From Paradesertivirga sp965650335 (GTDB lineage Bacteria; Bacteroidota; Bacteroidia; Sphingobacteriales; Sphingobacteriaceae), in contig CBFGOI010000155.1 in NCBI GenBank assembly GCA_965650335.1, forward strand, positions 1-8,266: a stretch of DNA of 8,266 bases, written 5' to 3'. The notes under the pieces are model-generated. The model was given only the letters and a program-made list of their open reading frames with translations, was not told the origin of the DNA and ran no database searches. Shown here piece after piece: positions 1 through 7,110 of the stretch; position 1 is the stretch's first letter, and the number at the start of each line of letters is the position of its first letter. The position numbers and the translations under genes were made by a program.

Positions 1-786
1 TACCAGCGCTGCTGCCTGCACGCGCCAGTGGTCGTCGCGGCCGGTATCACCAGTTTCGCCATTGGGCAGCGAGTTGCGCATACCTCCGCCGGCATCCACC
101 CGGTACACTTCAATCGCCTGGTTGAATTTGGTTACATCGTTACAGAAAACCGATGCGGCCAAAGCTATTTTTAGCTGAATAGCGCCTTTGTTCTGGTCGC
201 GTAATGGATTAGGCACCCAGGATGTCGGAAATAACACATTAGCGAAATAGTTTTCTACATGCTGTGTATTGGCTGCGGTCCAACCGGGAAAAGTATAGCG
301 GAGTATTTCGGCACCTACACCCCAATCCTGGGCATGGTCGCCAATGTCCAACATAGATTCATTGCCCCCCCAGGTAGTATTGGTAACCGCCCAGGCATCC
401 AGCATGTTGGTTGCTTTTCGGGCATAAGCACTATCCGCGGTAAAAACGTACATAAAGGCCAGGTTGCGGATAGCCATCATATCGTTTATCCACGCATTGT
501 TATTTAGGTGCGGAGCACGGCTTACCGTTGCAAACGGTCCCGCCATCACGTAGCTTAGCTTGGACTTGCTGTCATTTGTAAATGCATTGTAAGCCGAAAG
601 CCAGGGTTCCTGGGTAATATTGGCTTTTAACTGATTTAAGTCGGCCTGGTTAAAAGCAATGCCCGGGTGGACAAAGGTTTGAGCATCTGATGCTTTGGGG
701 CTCATTAAAACAAGCATGCCCGAAAATAAGATGATCAGATTTTGTTTTGAAATCAGTTTTAGCCGACGAAGTAAAGGTTTCCTCAT
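1..786 (-). CDS. Secreted alginate-lyase-superfamily polysaccharide lyase (N-terminal part, cut by window edge)
   Basis: I translated the minus strand from an ATG at 786-784. The frame stays open for 262 codons to base 1, so the C-terminus lies outside the window. The start is favoured because an in-frame stop sits upstream (829-831) with no other ATG between. Residues 1-35 form a signal peptide: a basic stretch (K3, R7, R8, K10, K14), a hydrophobic core at about 17-28, and predicted cleavage after SDA-35 with Gln36 at +1. The mature part begins with the HPGIAFNQADLNQLK segment typical of Bacteroidota proteins with the alginate-lyase (PF05426-like) alpha/alpha-toroid fold. Conserved-looking family segments include DIGDHAQDWG (147-156) and GRDDHW (249-254). 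By family it should cleave a uronic-acid polysaccharide by beta-elimination in the periplasm or outside the cell. The exact substrate (alginate, glucuronan or other) cannot be read from this fragment. Its GC (386 of 786 by hand count, 49%) is higher than that of the neighbouring plus-strand genes. It is transcribed divergently from the glycosidase cluster. Confidence 0.82.
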   Translation of the reverse strand, partial: MRKPLLRRLKLISKQNLIILFSGMLVLMSPKASDAQTFVHPGIAFNQADLNQLKANITQEPWLSAYNAFTNDSKSKLSYVMAGPFATVSRAPHLNNNAWINDMMAIRNLAFMYVFTADSAYARKATNMLDAWAVTNTTWGGNESMLDIGDHAQDWGVGAEILRYTFPGWTAANTQHVENYFANVLFPTSWVPNPLRDQNKGAIQLKIALAASVFCNDVTKFNQAIEVYRVDAGGGMRNSLPNGETGDTGRDDHWRVQAAALV

Positions 787-1030
787 AGAATTAAGTTTAA
801 GTGGTTTATAATCTTGGAGTAGGTTATATTATAGATACTTATATTCGAGCTTGTATACTCATGAGGAGAAGAGGATAGTTGCAATTAATTCTAGGATCAA
901 AGAAAATTTGGTGCTAGTTTGAAACTATTATTGCGAATCTATTAAATGAATTGCCCCATATACTTTACCGCCCCAAGCAACCGTATTCGTATATATATTA
1001 GTATAATCGAACCAGTTTGGCCTGTTTTTT

Positions 1031-1158
1031 ATTAAGGGTAAAATTGCTACTGTATATGTTTTTTAAAAAATATTAAGCGAATATTCGCTAATAAGAAAAA
1101 AACATTGCCCTTAATGAGTATTTGAGTAATCATTTTTTCATCATCATATATTTAAGGG
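1031..1158. repeat. Three TTAAGGG motifs, two direct and one inverted
   Basis: TTAAGGG occurs at 1032-1038 and 1152-1158 on the plus strand and inverted as CCCTTAA at 1108-1114. The first and second copies extend to a perfect 8-bp inverted pair (ATTAAGGG at 1031-1038 and CCCTTAAT at 1108-1115). They bracket the 14-bp palindrome. They could be regulator half-sites, but 7-bp AT-rich matches can also arise by chance. Confidence 0.25.
1076..1089. repeat. Perfect 14-bp palindrome, candidate operator
   Basis: The sequence AGCGAATATTCGCT is identical to its own reverse complement, centred between 1082 and 1083, about 158 bp before the GH95 start. Flanking bases are partly symmetric (1074 pairs with 1091), but 1075/1090 does not. 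Its size and twofold symmetry fit a binding site for a dimeric regulator such as a LacI- or GntR-type repressor. No regulator gene is in the window, so the role is inferred. Confidence 0.4.
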
Positions 1159-1240
1159 GATAAAGAATGATCAGGCCCGTAAAGACGGCTTTTGTTTTCT
1201 TGTAAACACACTTATTAAATAAAATTTAAAGTATTTATTC

Positions 1241-4200
1241 ATGTTTTTATTGAAAAAGATTCGTTGGGGCGAAATCTCTCTTGTTCTGTTATTTTTATTT
1301 AGTATAAAGGTATTTGCACAAACATCTGCCGAGGGTTTGGAAATCTCACAAAGTACTATGGTGTTGGAGGGTGATTATATTCCTTTCTTTAACATTAACG
1401 ACGAAATATCTGTCGAGGCCACTGTATTCTTATCTGCTAAACAAACAGAAAAAGCCAGGATTATAGACAGGTTTCAATCCTCTGGAACCGGAGGTTGTGC
1501 TTTAGGTATTGCTAAGGGTGATAAACTATGGATGGTGGTAGGACGTAATGAATTATTGTCTTCAAACAGTATTCCTTTAAACCAGTGGGTACATGTTTTA
1601 GGTGCATTCAGTAGATCGAAAGGAACGTTTACATTGTATATTGATGGCAAACCATCCGGCGAATTGCATAAAAGTTTCGGAGATGTTAATCGGACTAATT
1701 TTCCAATACGGGTAGGCTGTGATGCCGCGGGGAATTACCGGCTAAACGGGTCGATCGGGAAGATTGGAATTTACTCAACCTGTTTAACTACCGGCGAAGC
1801 CATTGCATTAACCCAGAAAAAATCTGTGAACGGAAAAATTGAATCATGGGATTTTTCAAAAAAAGAAAATAGTGCTTTTAAAGGAGAGGTGGCTGGTTTA
1901 ATGTTAAAACAAACTCCCGGGATAACAGGCGCTGGCCCTAAACTTTCAACTAAGAATACATTATGGTACAATATGCCTGCAAATGCATGGGTGGAAGCCC
2001 TTCCAATTGGTAATGGACGTTTAGGCGCGATGATCTTCGGGAGGCCAGAAAGAGAGCGGCTTCAATTAAACGAAATAACTGTTTGGTCTGGCGGCCCTCA
2101 ACCGGATGCCGACCGGAAAGATGCTTATACTCATTTAGCTGAAGTAAGGAAAGTGATACGCGAAGGCAGGTACGATGAGGCAAAGAAGTTAACCAATGCT
2201 TATTTAACATCATCTGCGCCTTACGATGCTTCCTATCAGACCCTGGGAGAACTGGCACTGCAGTTTAAACTGCCAAAAGAAAGTATTACGGACTACTCCA
2301 GATGGCTGGATATAGGAACCTCCATTGCCGGTGTTTCTTATAGAATAGGGAATTCCGTTTATTCCCGCGAAACGTTTAGTTCTGCGCCTGACAAAGCTCT
2401 GATAAGCAAAATCAAAAGTTCATCCAAAGGCGGAATTTCTTTTAGCCTTAGTTTAACACGCCTTGAACGGACAATTACAAAAGCGCTCAATAATAACACC
2501 TTGATAATGACGGGCAATACCGGTAACACTCTTGATTTTGAAACGCAGGTGAAAGTGCTTACCAAAGGAGGCTCTGTTAAAGCCATTAATGAACAGTTAG
2601 TAATTAGCGGAGCAGATGAAGCCATAATTTATTTAACCGCAGGAACATCCTTTATCCAGGATTACGCAAATGCATATAAGGGAGAGAACCCGCATAATCT
2701 TGTATCTCTTCAGATGGACGCTGTGGCAAAAAAAGACTATGCAGAGGTAAAAGCAAGGCACATTAAAGATTATAAATCTCTGTTTGATAGAGTAGACCTT
2801 AATTTAGCTTCAGATGCTTCGCCGGCGGAAAAATTGCCAACAGACGAACGATTAAGGCAATATGGTGCTGGTAACAACGACCCAAATTTTGCTTCGTTGT
2901 TTTATCAGTATGGAAGATACCTGCTCATATCCTCAAGCCGTTCGGATAACCCGCTTCCTTCTAACTCACAGGGAATTTGGGGCGACGGGCTGGACCTGCC
3001 ATGGAAATGCGATTATAAATCGAATATCAATTATCAGATGAATTATTGGCCAGCCGAGCAAGCCAATCTTTCGGAGTTACACCTTCCAATGATTCGTACC
3101 ACACAAAGCCTGCAACTACCGGGTGCCCAAACAGCAAAAGCATATTTTGGCCCGCAAACTCCTGGTTGGAACTACGGATATACCACGAATGCCTGGGGTT
3201 GGACCAGCCCGGGAGCTGCTCTCCCATGGGGCGTATTTATTGGAGGAAGCGGCTGGGCATGTCAGCATCTTTGGGAGCATTATGCTTTCAGCAGGGATAA
3301 ACAGTATTTGAAATCTGTGTATCCAACCATGAAGGGAGCTGCAGAATTTTATTTAACTGCCATGATTGAAGATGAAGACGGAAAGTTAATTACCTCACCT
3401 TCCACCTCTCCCGAAAATGAATTTACAACGGATGAGGGGATGCGAAGTAGTGTTGCGGAAGGGAATACTATGGAAAGAGCAATCATCTGGGATTTATTTA
3501 ATAATGTTGTCCAGGCAGCTAAGGTTTTGGGTATAGACAGCGAATTTGCTGAAAAAGTTGCCACTGCCAGAGATCGCATCCGGCCATTGCAAATTGGGCG
3601 TTATGGGCAACTTATGGAATGGGGCAAGGATTGGGATGATACCACAAGTACACACCGCCATGTGTCACATTTATTCCCATTGCATCCCGGCAGGCAGATC
3701 ACCGCATTGGGAACGCCGGCATTAGCAGCTGCAGCCAGAAAATCATTAGAGTACCGTACCGATATTGGGACCGGTTGGAGTAAAGCCTGGAAGACTAATT
3801 TTTGGGCGAGGTTGCGCGAAGGAGACAGGGCCCATAAGCTCCTTTCAGATCAGCTTACTTTTACCGAAACCTCCGGTTTTAACATGAGCGATGGAGGCGG
3901 TACTTATCCCAATCTGTTTGATGCGCATCCACCATTCCAGATCGATGGAAATTTCGGCGCCCTATCAGGAATCACAGAGATGTTGCTCCAAAGCATGGAA
4001 AACTATGCTCCAGATAAATACATTATTGATTTACTGCCGGCCCTGCCTTCTGCATGGAATAACGGTTCTGTAAAAGGGTTGAAGGCAAGAGGGGGATTTG
4101 AACTAAACATGAGTTGGAAGAATGGGTCATTAGCCGATGCTCAAATACAATCTCTGAATGGGGAAGAGTGCCGATTAAGAACTAAAAACCCTGTAAAGGT

Positions 4201-4297
4201 AGTGGGGGTAAACACAATTCCTGAAAAGTCCGGCGACTATTATATAACAACTTTTAAAACGATACAAGGAAAGGTATATCAAATTCAAAGGTTATAG
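1241..4297 (+). CDS. Secreted GH95 alpha-L-fucosidase-type glycoside hydrolase with N-terminal LamG domain
   Basis: The 1018-residue product has a signal peptide (core at about 12-25, predicted cleavage after VFA-26 with Gln27 at +1). A LamG/concanavalin-like beta-sandwich follows at about 33-192, recognisable from the NQWVHVLGAFSRSKGTFTLYIDGK segment. The GH95 module starts near residue 240 with LWYNMPANAWVEALPIGNGRLGAMIFG and runs to the end. GH95 catalytic signatures are intact. Asn595 and Asn597 in SNINYQMNYW match the two Asn residues that activate water in the Bifidobacterium enzyme AfcA. Glu725 in SPSTSPENEF matches the general acid. Asp902 in FQIDGNFG matches the conserved Asp. The family inverts and releases terminal alpha-1,2-L-fucose, and some members prefer alpha-L-galactose, so the sugar is not certain. 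The protein is about 200 residues longer than a plain GH95 because of the LamG domain, which may bind glycan. The start is supported by an in-frame stop at 1220-1222. There is no Shine-Dalgarno, only an A/T-rich leader. It is first in a likely three-gene operon, 78 bp before the GH2 gene. Confidence 0.93.
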   Translation: MFLLKKIRWGEISLVLLFLFSIKVFAQTSAEGLEISQSTMVLEGDYIPFFNINDEISVEATVFLSAKQTEKARIIDRFQSSGTGGCALGIAKGDKLWMVVGRNELLSSNSIPLNQWVHVLGAFSRSKGTFTLYIDGKPSGELHKSFGDVNRTNFPIRVGCDAAGNYRLNGSIGKIGIYSTCLTTGEAIALTQKKSVNGKIESWDFSKKENSAFKGEVAGLMLKQTPGITGAGPKLSTKNTLWYNMPANAWVEALPIGNGRLGAMIFGRPERERLQLNEITVWSGGPQPDADRKDAYTHLAEVRKVIREGRYDEAKKLTNAYLTSSAPYDASYQTLGELALQFKLPKESITDYSRWLDIGTSIAGVSYRIGNSVYSRETFSSAPDKALISKIKSSSKGGISFSLSLTRLERTITKALNNNTLIMTGNTGNTLDFETQVKVLTKGGSVKAINEQLVISGADEAIIYLTAGTSFIQDYANAYKGENPHNLVSLQMDAVAKKDYAEVKARHIKDYKSLFDRVDLNLASDASPAEKLPTDERLRQYGAGNNDPNFASLFYQYGRYLLISSSRSDNPLPSNSQGIWGDGLDLPWKCDYKSNINYQMNYWPAEQANLSELHLPMIRTTQSLQLPGAQTAKAYFGPQTPGWNYGYTTNAWGWTSPGAALPWGVFIGGSGWACQHLWEHYAFSRDKQYLKSVYPTMKGAAEFYLTAMIEDEDGKLITSPSTSPENEFTTDEGMRSSVAEGNTMERAIIWDLFNNVVQAAKVLGIDSEFAEKVATARDRIRPLQIGRYGQLMEWGKDWDDTTSTHRHVSHLFPLHPGRQITALGTPALAAAARKSLEYRTDIGTGWSKAWKTNFWARLREGDRAHKLLSDQLTFTETSGFNMSDGGGTYPNLFDAHPPFQIDGNFGALSGITEMLLQSMENYAPDKYIIDLLPALPSAWNNGSVKGLKARGGFELNMSWKNGSLADAQIQSLNGEECRLRTKNPVKVVGVNTIPEKSGDYYITTFKTIQGKVYQIQRL

Positions 4298-4375
4298 ATA
4301 TCTCTTCACGAATCAATTTAATACACAAGAATTGACATCTGACGTATTAATGATATTGCATTTAATAAAAGAAAA

Positions 4376-6973
4376 ATGAATAATTCTTTAAACACAAACA
4401 CTGTATTGGTAAAAACGGCAGTTTTTGTATTGTTACTCTTTTTTGTAGGAATCTCTGGCTTTTCTCAGCCTGTAAGAAGTAAATTGAATTTTAATAACGG
4501 GTGGAAATTTAAGCTTGGCGACTATAAAGGCGCCGAAGCCATCACTTATGACGATGCTAAATGGGAAACTATTGGTTTGCCTCATTCCTTCAGCATACCT
4601 TATTTCATGTCTTCTGATTTTTATACCGGCTATGGTTGGTATAGAAAGAATTTTGAGATTCCGGCAGCATATAAAGAAAAACGCTTATTTATGGAGTTTG
4701 AAGGGGCGTTTCAGGATGCAGAGATTTTTGTTAACGGAAAAAAGGCTGGAGCGCATAAAGGCGGGTATACCGGTTTCAATATTGATATTACAAAACTGAC
4801 AAAAACAGGCAGTAATGTCCTTGCCGTACGATTGAACAATATGTGGAATCCTTGTCTGGCTCCAAGAGCAGGCGAGCATACTTTTTCTGGTGGAATATAT
4901 AGAGATGTTTACCTGGTTGTTACTAATCCTGTACATGTGGATTGGTATGGAACTTTTGTAACCACACCTTCTGTTAGTGTCAGCCAGGCTACTGTAAATG
5001 TAAAAACAGAGATACGGAATGACGATACTAAAACAAGGCAAATTAAACTAGTTACTAAGATCTTTAATAGTAAGGGGAAGCTGATATCTTCTGTTTCTAC
5101 AGTGAAAAATATAGCATCGCAGGCTACATTTACTTTTGACCAGACTACACCCGCTATCTCAAATCCTGAGCTATGGCATCCTACCCATCCCTTTATGTAT
5201 CGGGCCGTAACTAACCTGTTTGAAGGAAATAAGCTATTAGACGATTATGAAACACCATTTGGTATTCGTTGGCTGAAGTTTACCGCTGATAAAGGATTTT
5301 TTATAAATGATGAACATTGTTACCTGAAAGGGGCAAACGTACATCAGGACCATGCAGGTTGGGGTGATGCCGTTACGAACGCAGGTTTTTACCGCGATGT
5401 AAAATTGGTGAAAGATGCCGGATTCAACTTTATTCGCGGATCGCACTATCCTCATGACCTCTCCTTTGCGGATGCCTGTGATGAACAGGGGATGCTATTC
5501 TGGTCTGAAAATGCCTTCTGGGGAATTGGTGGATTCTCCCGAAATCCCGAGGGCTACTGGAATTCAAGTGCATACCCAACTATTGCAGCTGATAGGCCTG
5601 AATTTGATGCTAGCGTACTGACGCAGCTGGAAGAAATGATCAGAATATCCAGAAACCATCCGTCGATATTCGTATGGAGTATGTCTAACGAGCCTTTTTT
5701 TAGTTCGCCCGAGGCAATAGCACCCATGCGTGAACTTTTAAAAAAATCAGTTGCTCTTTCACATAAACTTGATCCTACGCGCGCAGCTGCCATAGGTGGG
5801 GCTCAGAGGCCGTTAAATGAAACCAGGATCGATTTGCTTGGTGATGTTGCCGGATATAATGGTGATGGAGCCTCAATTTCTGTCTTCCAGAACCCCGGGA
5901 TACCTACAGTAATTTCGGAATATGGAAGCACAACAGCCGACAGGCCAGGTAATTATGAACCCGGGTGGGGAGACCTTGAAAAGGATAAAGGGGAAGGAGT
6001 ACACCCCTGGAGAAGCGGGCAAGCCATCTGGTGTGCTTTCGATCATGGAAGTATTGCAGGCGCACAATTGGGAAAGATGGGAATAATCGATTATTTCCGT
6101 ATTCCTAAGCAGTCATGGTATTGGTACCGCAATTTTTACAGGAATATTCCACCTCCCGTTTCCCCCGTAAGTGGAACTCCGGTTAGATTAAGTTTGGAAG
6201 CAGATAAAGTACTTGCAAAAACTAACGGGACGGATGATATTATTTTGCTTGTTAAAGTTTTAGATAAAGACGGAAATTTAATTAGCAATAACCCTCCTGT
6301 GGAGCTAAGTATTGTTTCTGGCCCTGGAGAGTTTCCTACCGGGTCTTCTATCAAATTCGAAGAGAAGAGTGATATCAGGATTTTGGATGGGCAGGCGGCA
6401 ATTGAATTTCGCTCGTATTTTGCTGGAGAAACAATAATACGGGCCACTTCACCCGGGCTTCAACCTGCTGAGGTAAAATTGCGCTTTGAGGGGCCTTTCG
6501 CGTTTAAGCCTGGCCTTAGCCTGCAAGTGAAAAAACGCGATTACATACGTTTTAGTAAAAAAGGCCAACCTAATATCCCACAGGTTTTCGGCAAAGATAA
6601 CCCCACTTTTTCGAGTAGCTCTATTCCTATCAATCCAGCGGGCTATGCTGCTGATGGGAATAAAAAAACTTTTTGGAAAGCGTCTGAAAATGATCCTAAT
6701 CCATCATGGACGCTGGATACAGAAAAGGGAGTGTCTATATCTGATATTAAAATTAGCTTTCCTGAAGAGAATATTTATCAATATAAGATTGAGGTTTCCG
6801 AAAACCGGCAGGCATGGAAATTTGCTGCCGATTTTATGCAAAATTCAAAAAGGGAATCAGTGAAGCAAATATCACTTTCGGGGATCACTGGAAGGTTTCT
6901 TAGGATAAGTTTCAGGAATGCATCGATTGCAGGAATAGCTGAAGTCGAGGTTGTTGGTAAGATTTTGGAGTAA
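4376..6973 (+). CDS. Secreted GH2 glycoside hydrolase (probable beta-galactosidase-like) with C-terminal discoidin-like domain
   Basis: The 865-residue product starts with a signal peptide (core at about 15-27, predicted cleavage after GFS-30, Gln31 at +1). Domains in order are: GH2 sugar-binding jelly roll at about 34-182 (GWYRKNFEIP, FEGAFQDAEIFVNGKKAG); an immunoglobulin-like GH2 domain at about 190-295; a TIM barrel at about 296-585; a GH2 C-terminal Ig-like domain at about 600-703; and an F5/8-type (discoidin, CBM32-like) domain at about 737-865. The acid/base is Glu439 in WSMSNEP and the nucleophile is Glu515 in VISEYG. Their 76-residue spacing equals that of E. coli LacZ (E461, E537). 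His357 in SHYPH is also conserved. The LacZ metal-site segment is replaced by WSENAFWG (376-383), so it is not a classical LacZ. By family it retains configuration and acts on a beta-linked sugar, but galactose, glucuronate, mannose or arabinose cannot be separated here. It probably acts in the periplasm after GH95 has exposed the chain end. An A-rich stretch (AAAAGAAAA) precedes the ATG. Confidence 0.9.
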   Translation: MNNSLNTNTVLVKTAVFVLLLFFVGISGFSQPVRSKLNFNNGWKFKLGDYKGAEAITYDDAKWETIGLPHSFSIPYFMSSDFYTGYGWYRKNFEIPAAYKEKRLFMEFEGAFQDAEIFVNGKKAGAHKGGYTGFNIDITKLTKTGSNVLAVRLNNMWNPCLAPRAGEHTFSGGIYRDVYLVVTNPVHVDWYGTFVTTPSVSVSQATVNVKTEIRNDDTKTRQIKLVTKIFNSKGKLISSVSTVKNIASQATFTFDQTTPAISNPELWHPTHPFMYRAVTNLFEGNKLLDDYETPFGIRWLKFTADKGFFINDEHCYLKGANVHQDHAGWGDAVTNAGFYRDVKLVKDAGFNFIRGSHYPHDLSFADACDEQGMLFWSENAFWGIGGFSRNPEGYWNSSAYPTIAADRPEFDASVLTQLEEMIRISRNHPSIFVWSMSNEPFFSSPEAIAPMRELLKKSVALSHKLDPTRAAAIGGAQRPLNETRIDLLGDVAGYNGDGASISVFQNPGIPTVISEYGSTTADRPGNYEPGWGDLEKDKGEGVHPWRSGQAIWCAFDHGSIAGAQLGKMGIIDYFRIPKQSWYWYRNFYRNIPPPVSPVSGTPVRLSLEADKVLAKTNGTDDIILLVKVLDKDGNLISNNPPVELSIVSGPGEFPTGSSIKFEEKSDIRILDGQAAIEFRSYFAGETIIRATSPGLQPAEVKLRFEGPFAFKPGLSLQVKKRDYIRFSKKGQPNIPQVFGKDNPTFSSSSIPINPAGYAADGNKKTFWKASENDPNPSWTLDTEKGVSISDIKISFPEENIYQYKIEVSENRQAWKFAADFMQNSKRESVKQISLSGITGRFLRISFRNASIAGIAEVEVVGKILE

Positions 6974-7110
6974 GCAAGATTTCTTCAAAAATTAAGTATG
7001 AATAACATTCATTTAAAAAAAAAGACGCTGGCTTTACAAGCTTGTGGAAATTTGATTATCCTCCATATCGCAGAGAATGACCAAACTGTACATTCATTAA
7101 ATTAGAAAAG

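Larger units (their letters stand above)
787..1240. promoter_or_regulatory. Divergent AT-rich intergenic control region
   Basis: This 454-bp stretch separates the minus-strand lyase from the plus-strand GH95 gene, so it must carry the lyase promoter and probably that of the glycosidase operon. It is clearly AT-rich and I find no plausible ORF in it. Visible structures are a perfect 14-bp palindrome at 1076-1089, an AT palindrome (six T then six A) at 1059-1070, and three TTAAGGG copies at 1032-1038, 1108-1114 (inverted) and 1152-1158. I found no good match to the Bacteroidota promoter consensus (TTG around -33, TAnnTTTG around -7) on either strand, so I do not place transcription starts. Assigning a regulatory role is an inference from position. 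Confidence 0.6.

Noticed and set aside
259..507. 82-codon plus-strand ORF inside the lyase region
   Set aside because: It lies wholly opposite the minus-strand lyase frame, which has clear family motifs and a signal peptide. The plus-strand product resembles nothing I recognise.
898..905. TTTCTTTG on the minus strand as a -7 element for the lyase
   Set aside because: It misses one position of TAnnTTTG, and no TTG is found at the right distance upstream.
1119..1125. GTATTTG on the plus strand as a -7 element for GH95
   Set aside because: The two-base spacer between TA and TTTG is missing, so it does not match the Bacteroidota consensus.
1139..1147. CAT triplet repeated three times
   Set aside because: It is too short to count as a meaningful microsatellite.
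1950..2258. 102-codon minus-strand ORF within GH95, and similar antisense or out-of-frame ORFs elsewhere (for example 4685-5041 and 6136-6447)
   Set aside because: All overlap strong CAZyme coding frames and show no family motif or independent start context, so they are shadow frames.
4332..4337. TTGACA in the GH95-GH2 gap as a -35 box
   Set aside because: It matches the E. coli sigma-70 consensus, which Bacteroidota do not use. No TAnnTTTG or TATAAT follows at a suitable distance.
7036..7045. 10-bp palindrome ACAAGCTTGT between GH2 and GH43
   Set aside because: It has no loop and no following T run, so it is not a terminator. A 10-bp palindrome alone is weak evidence for an operator.
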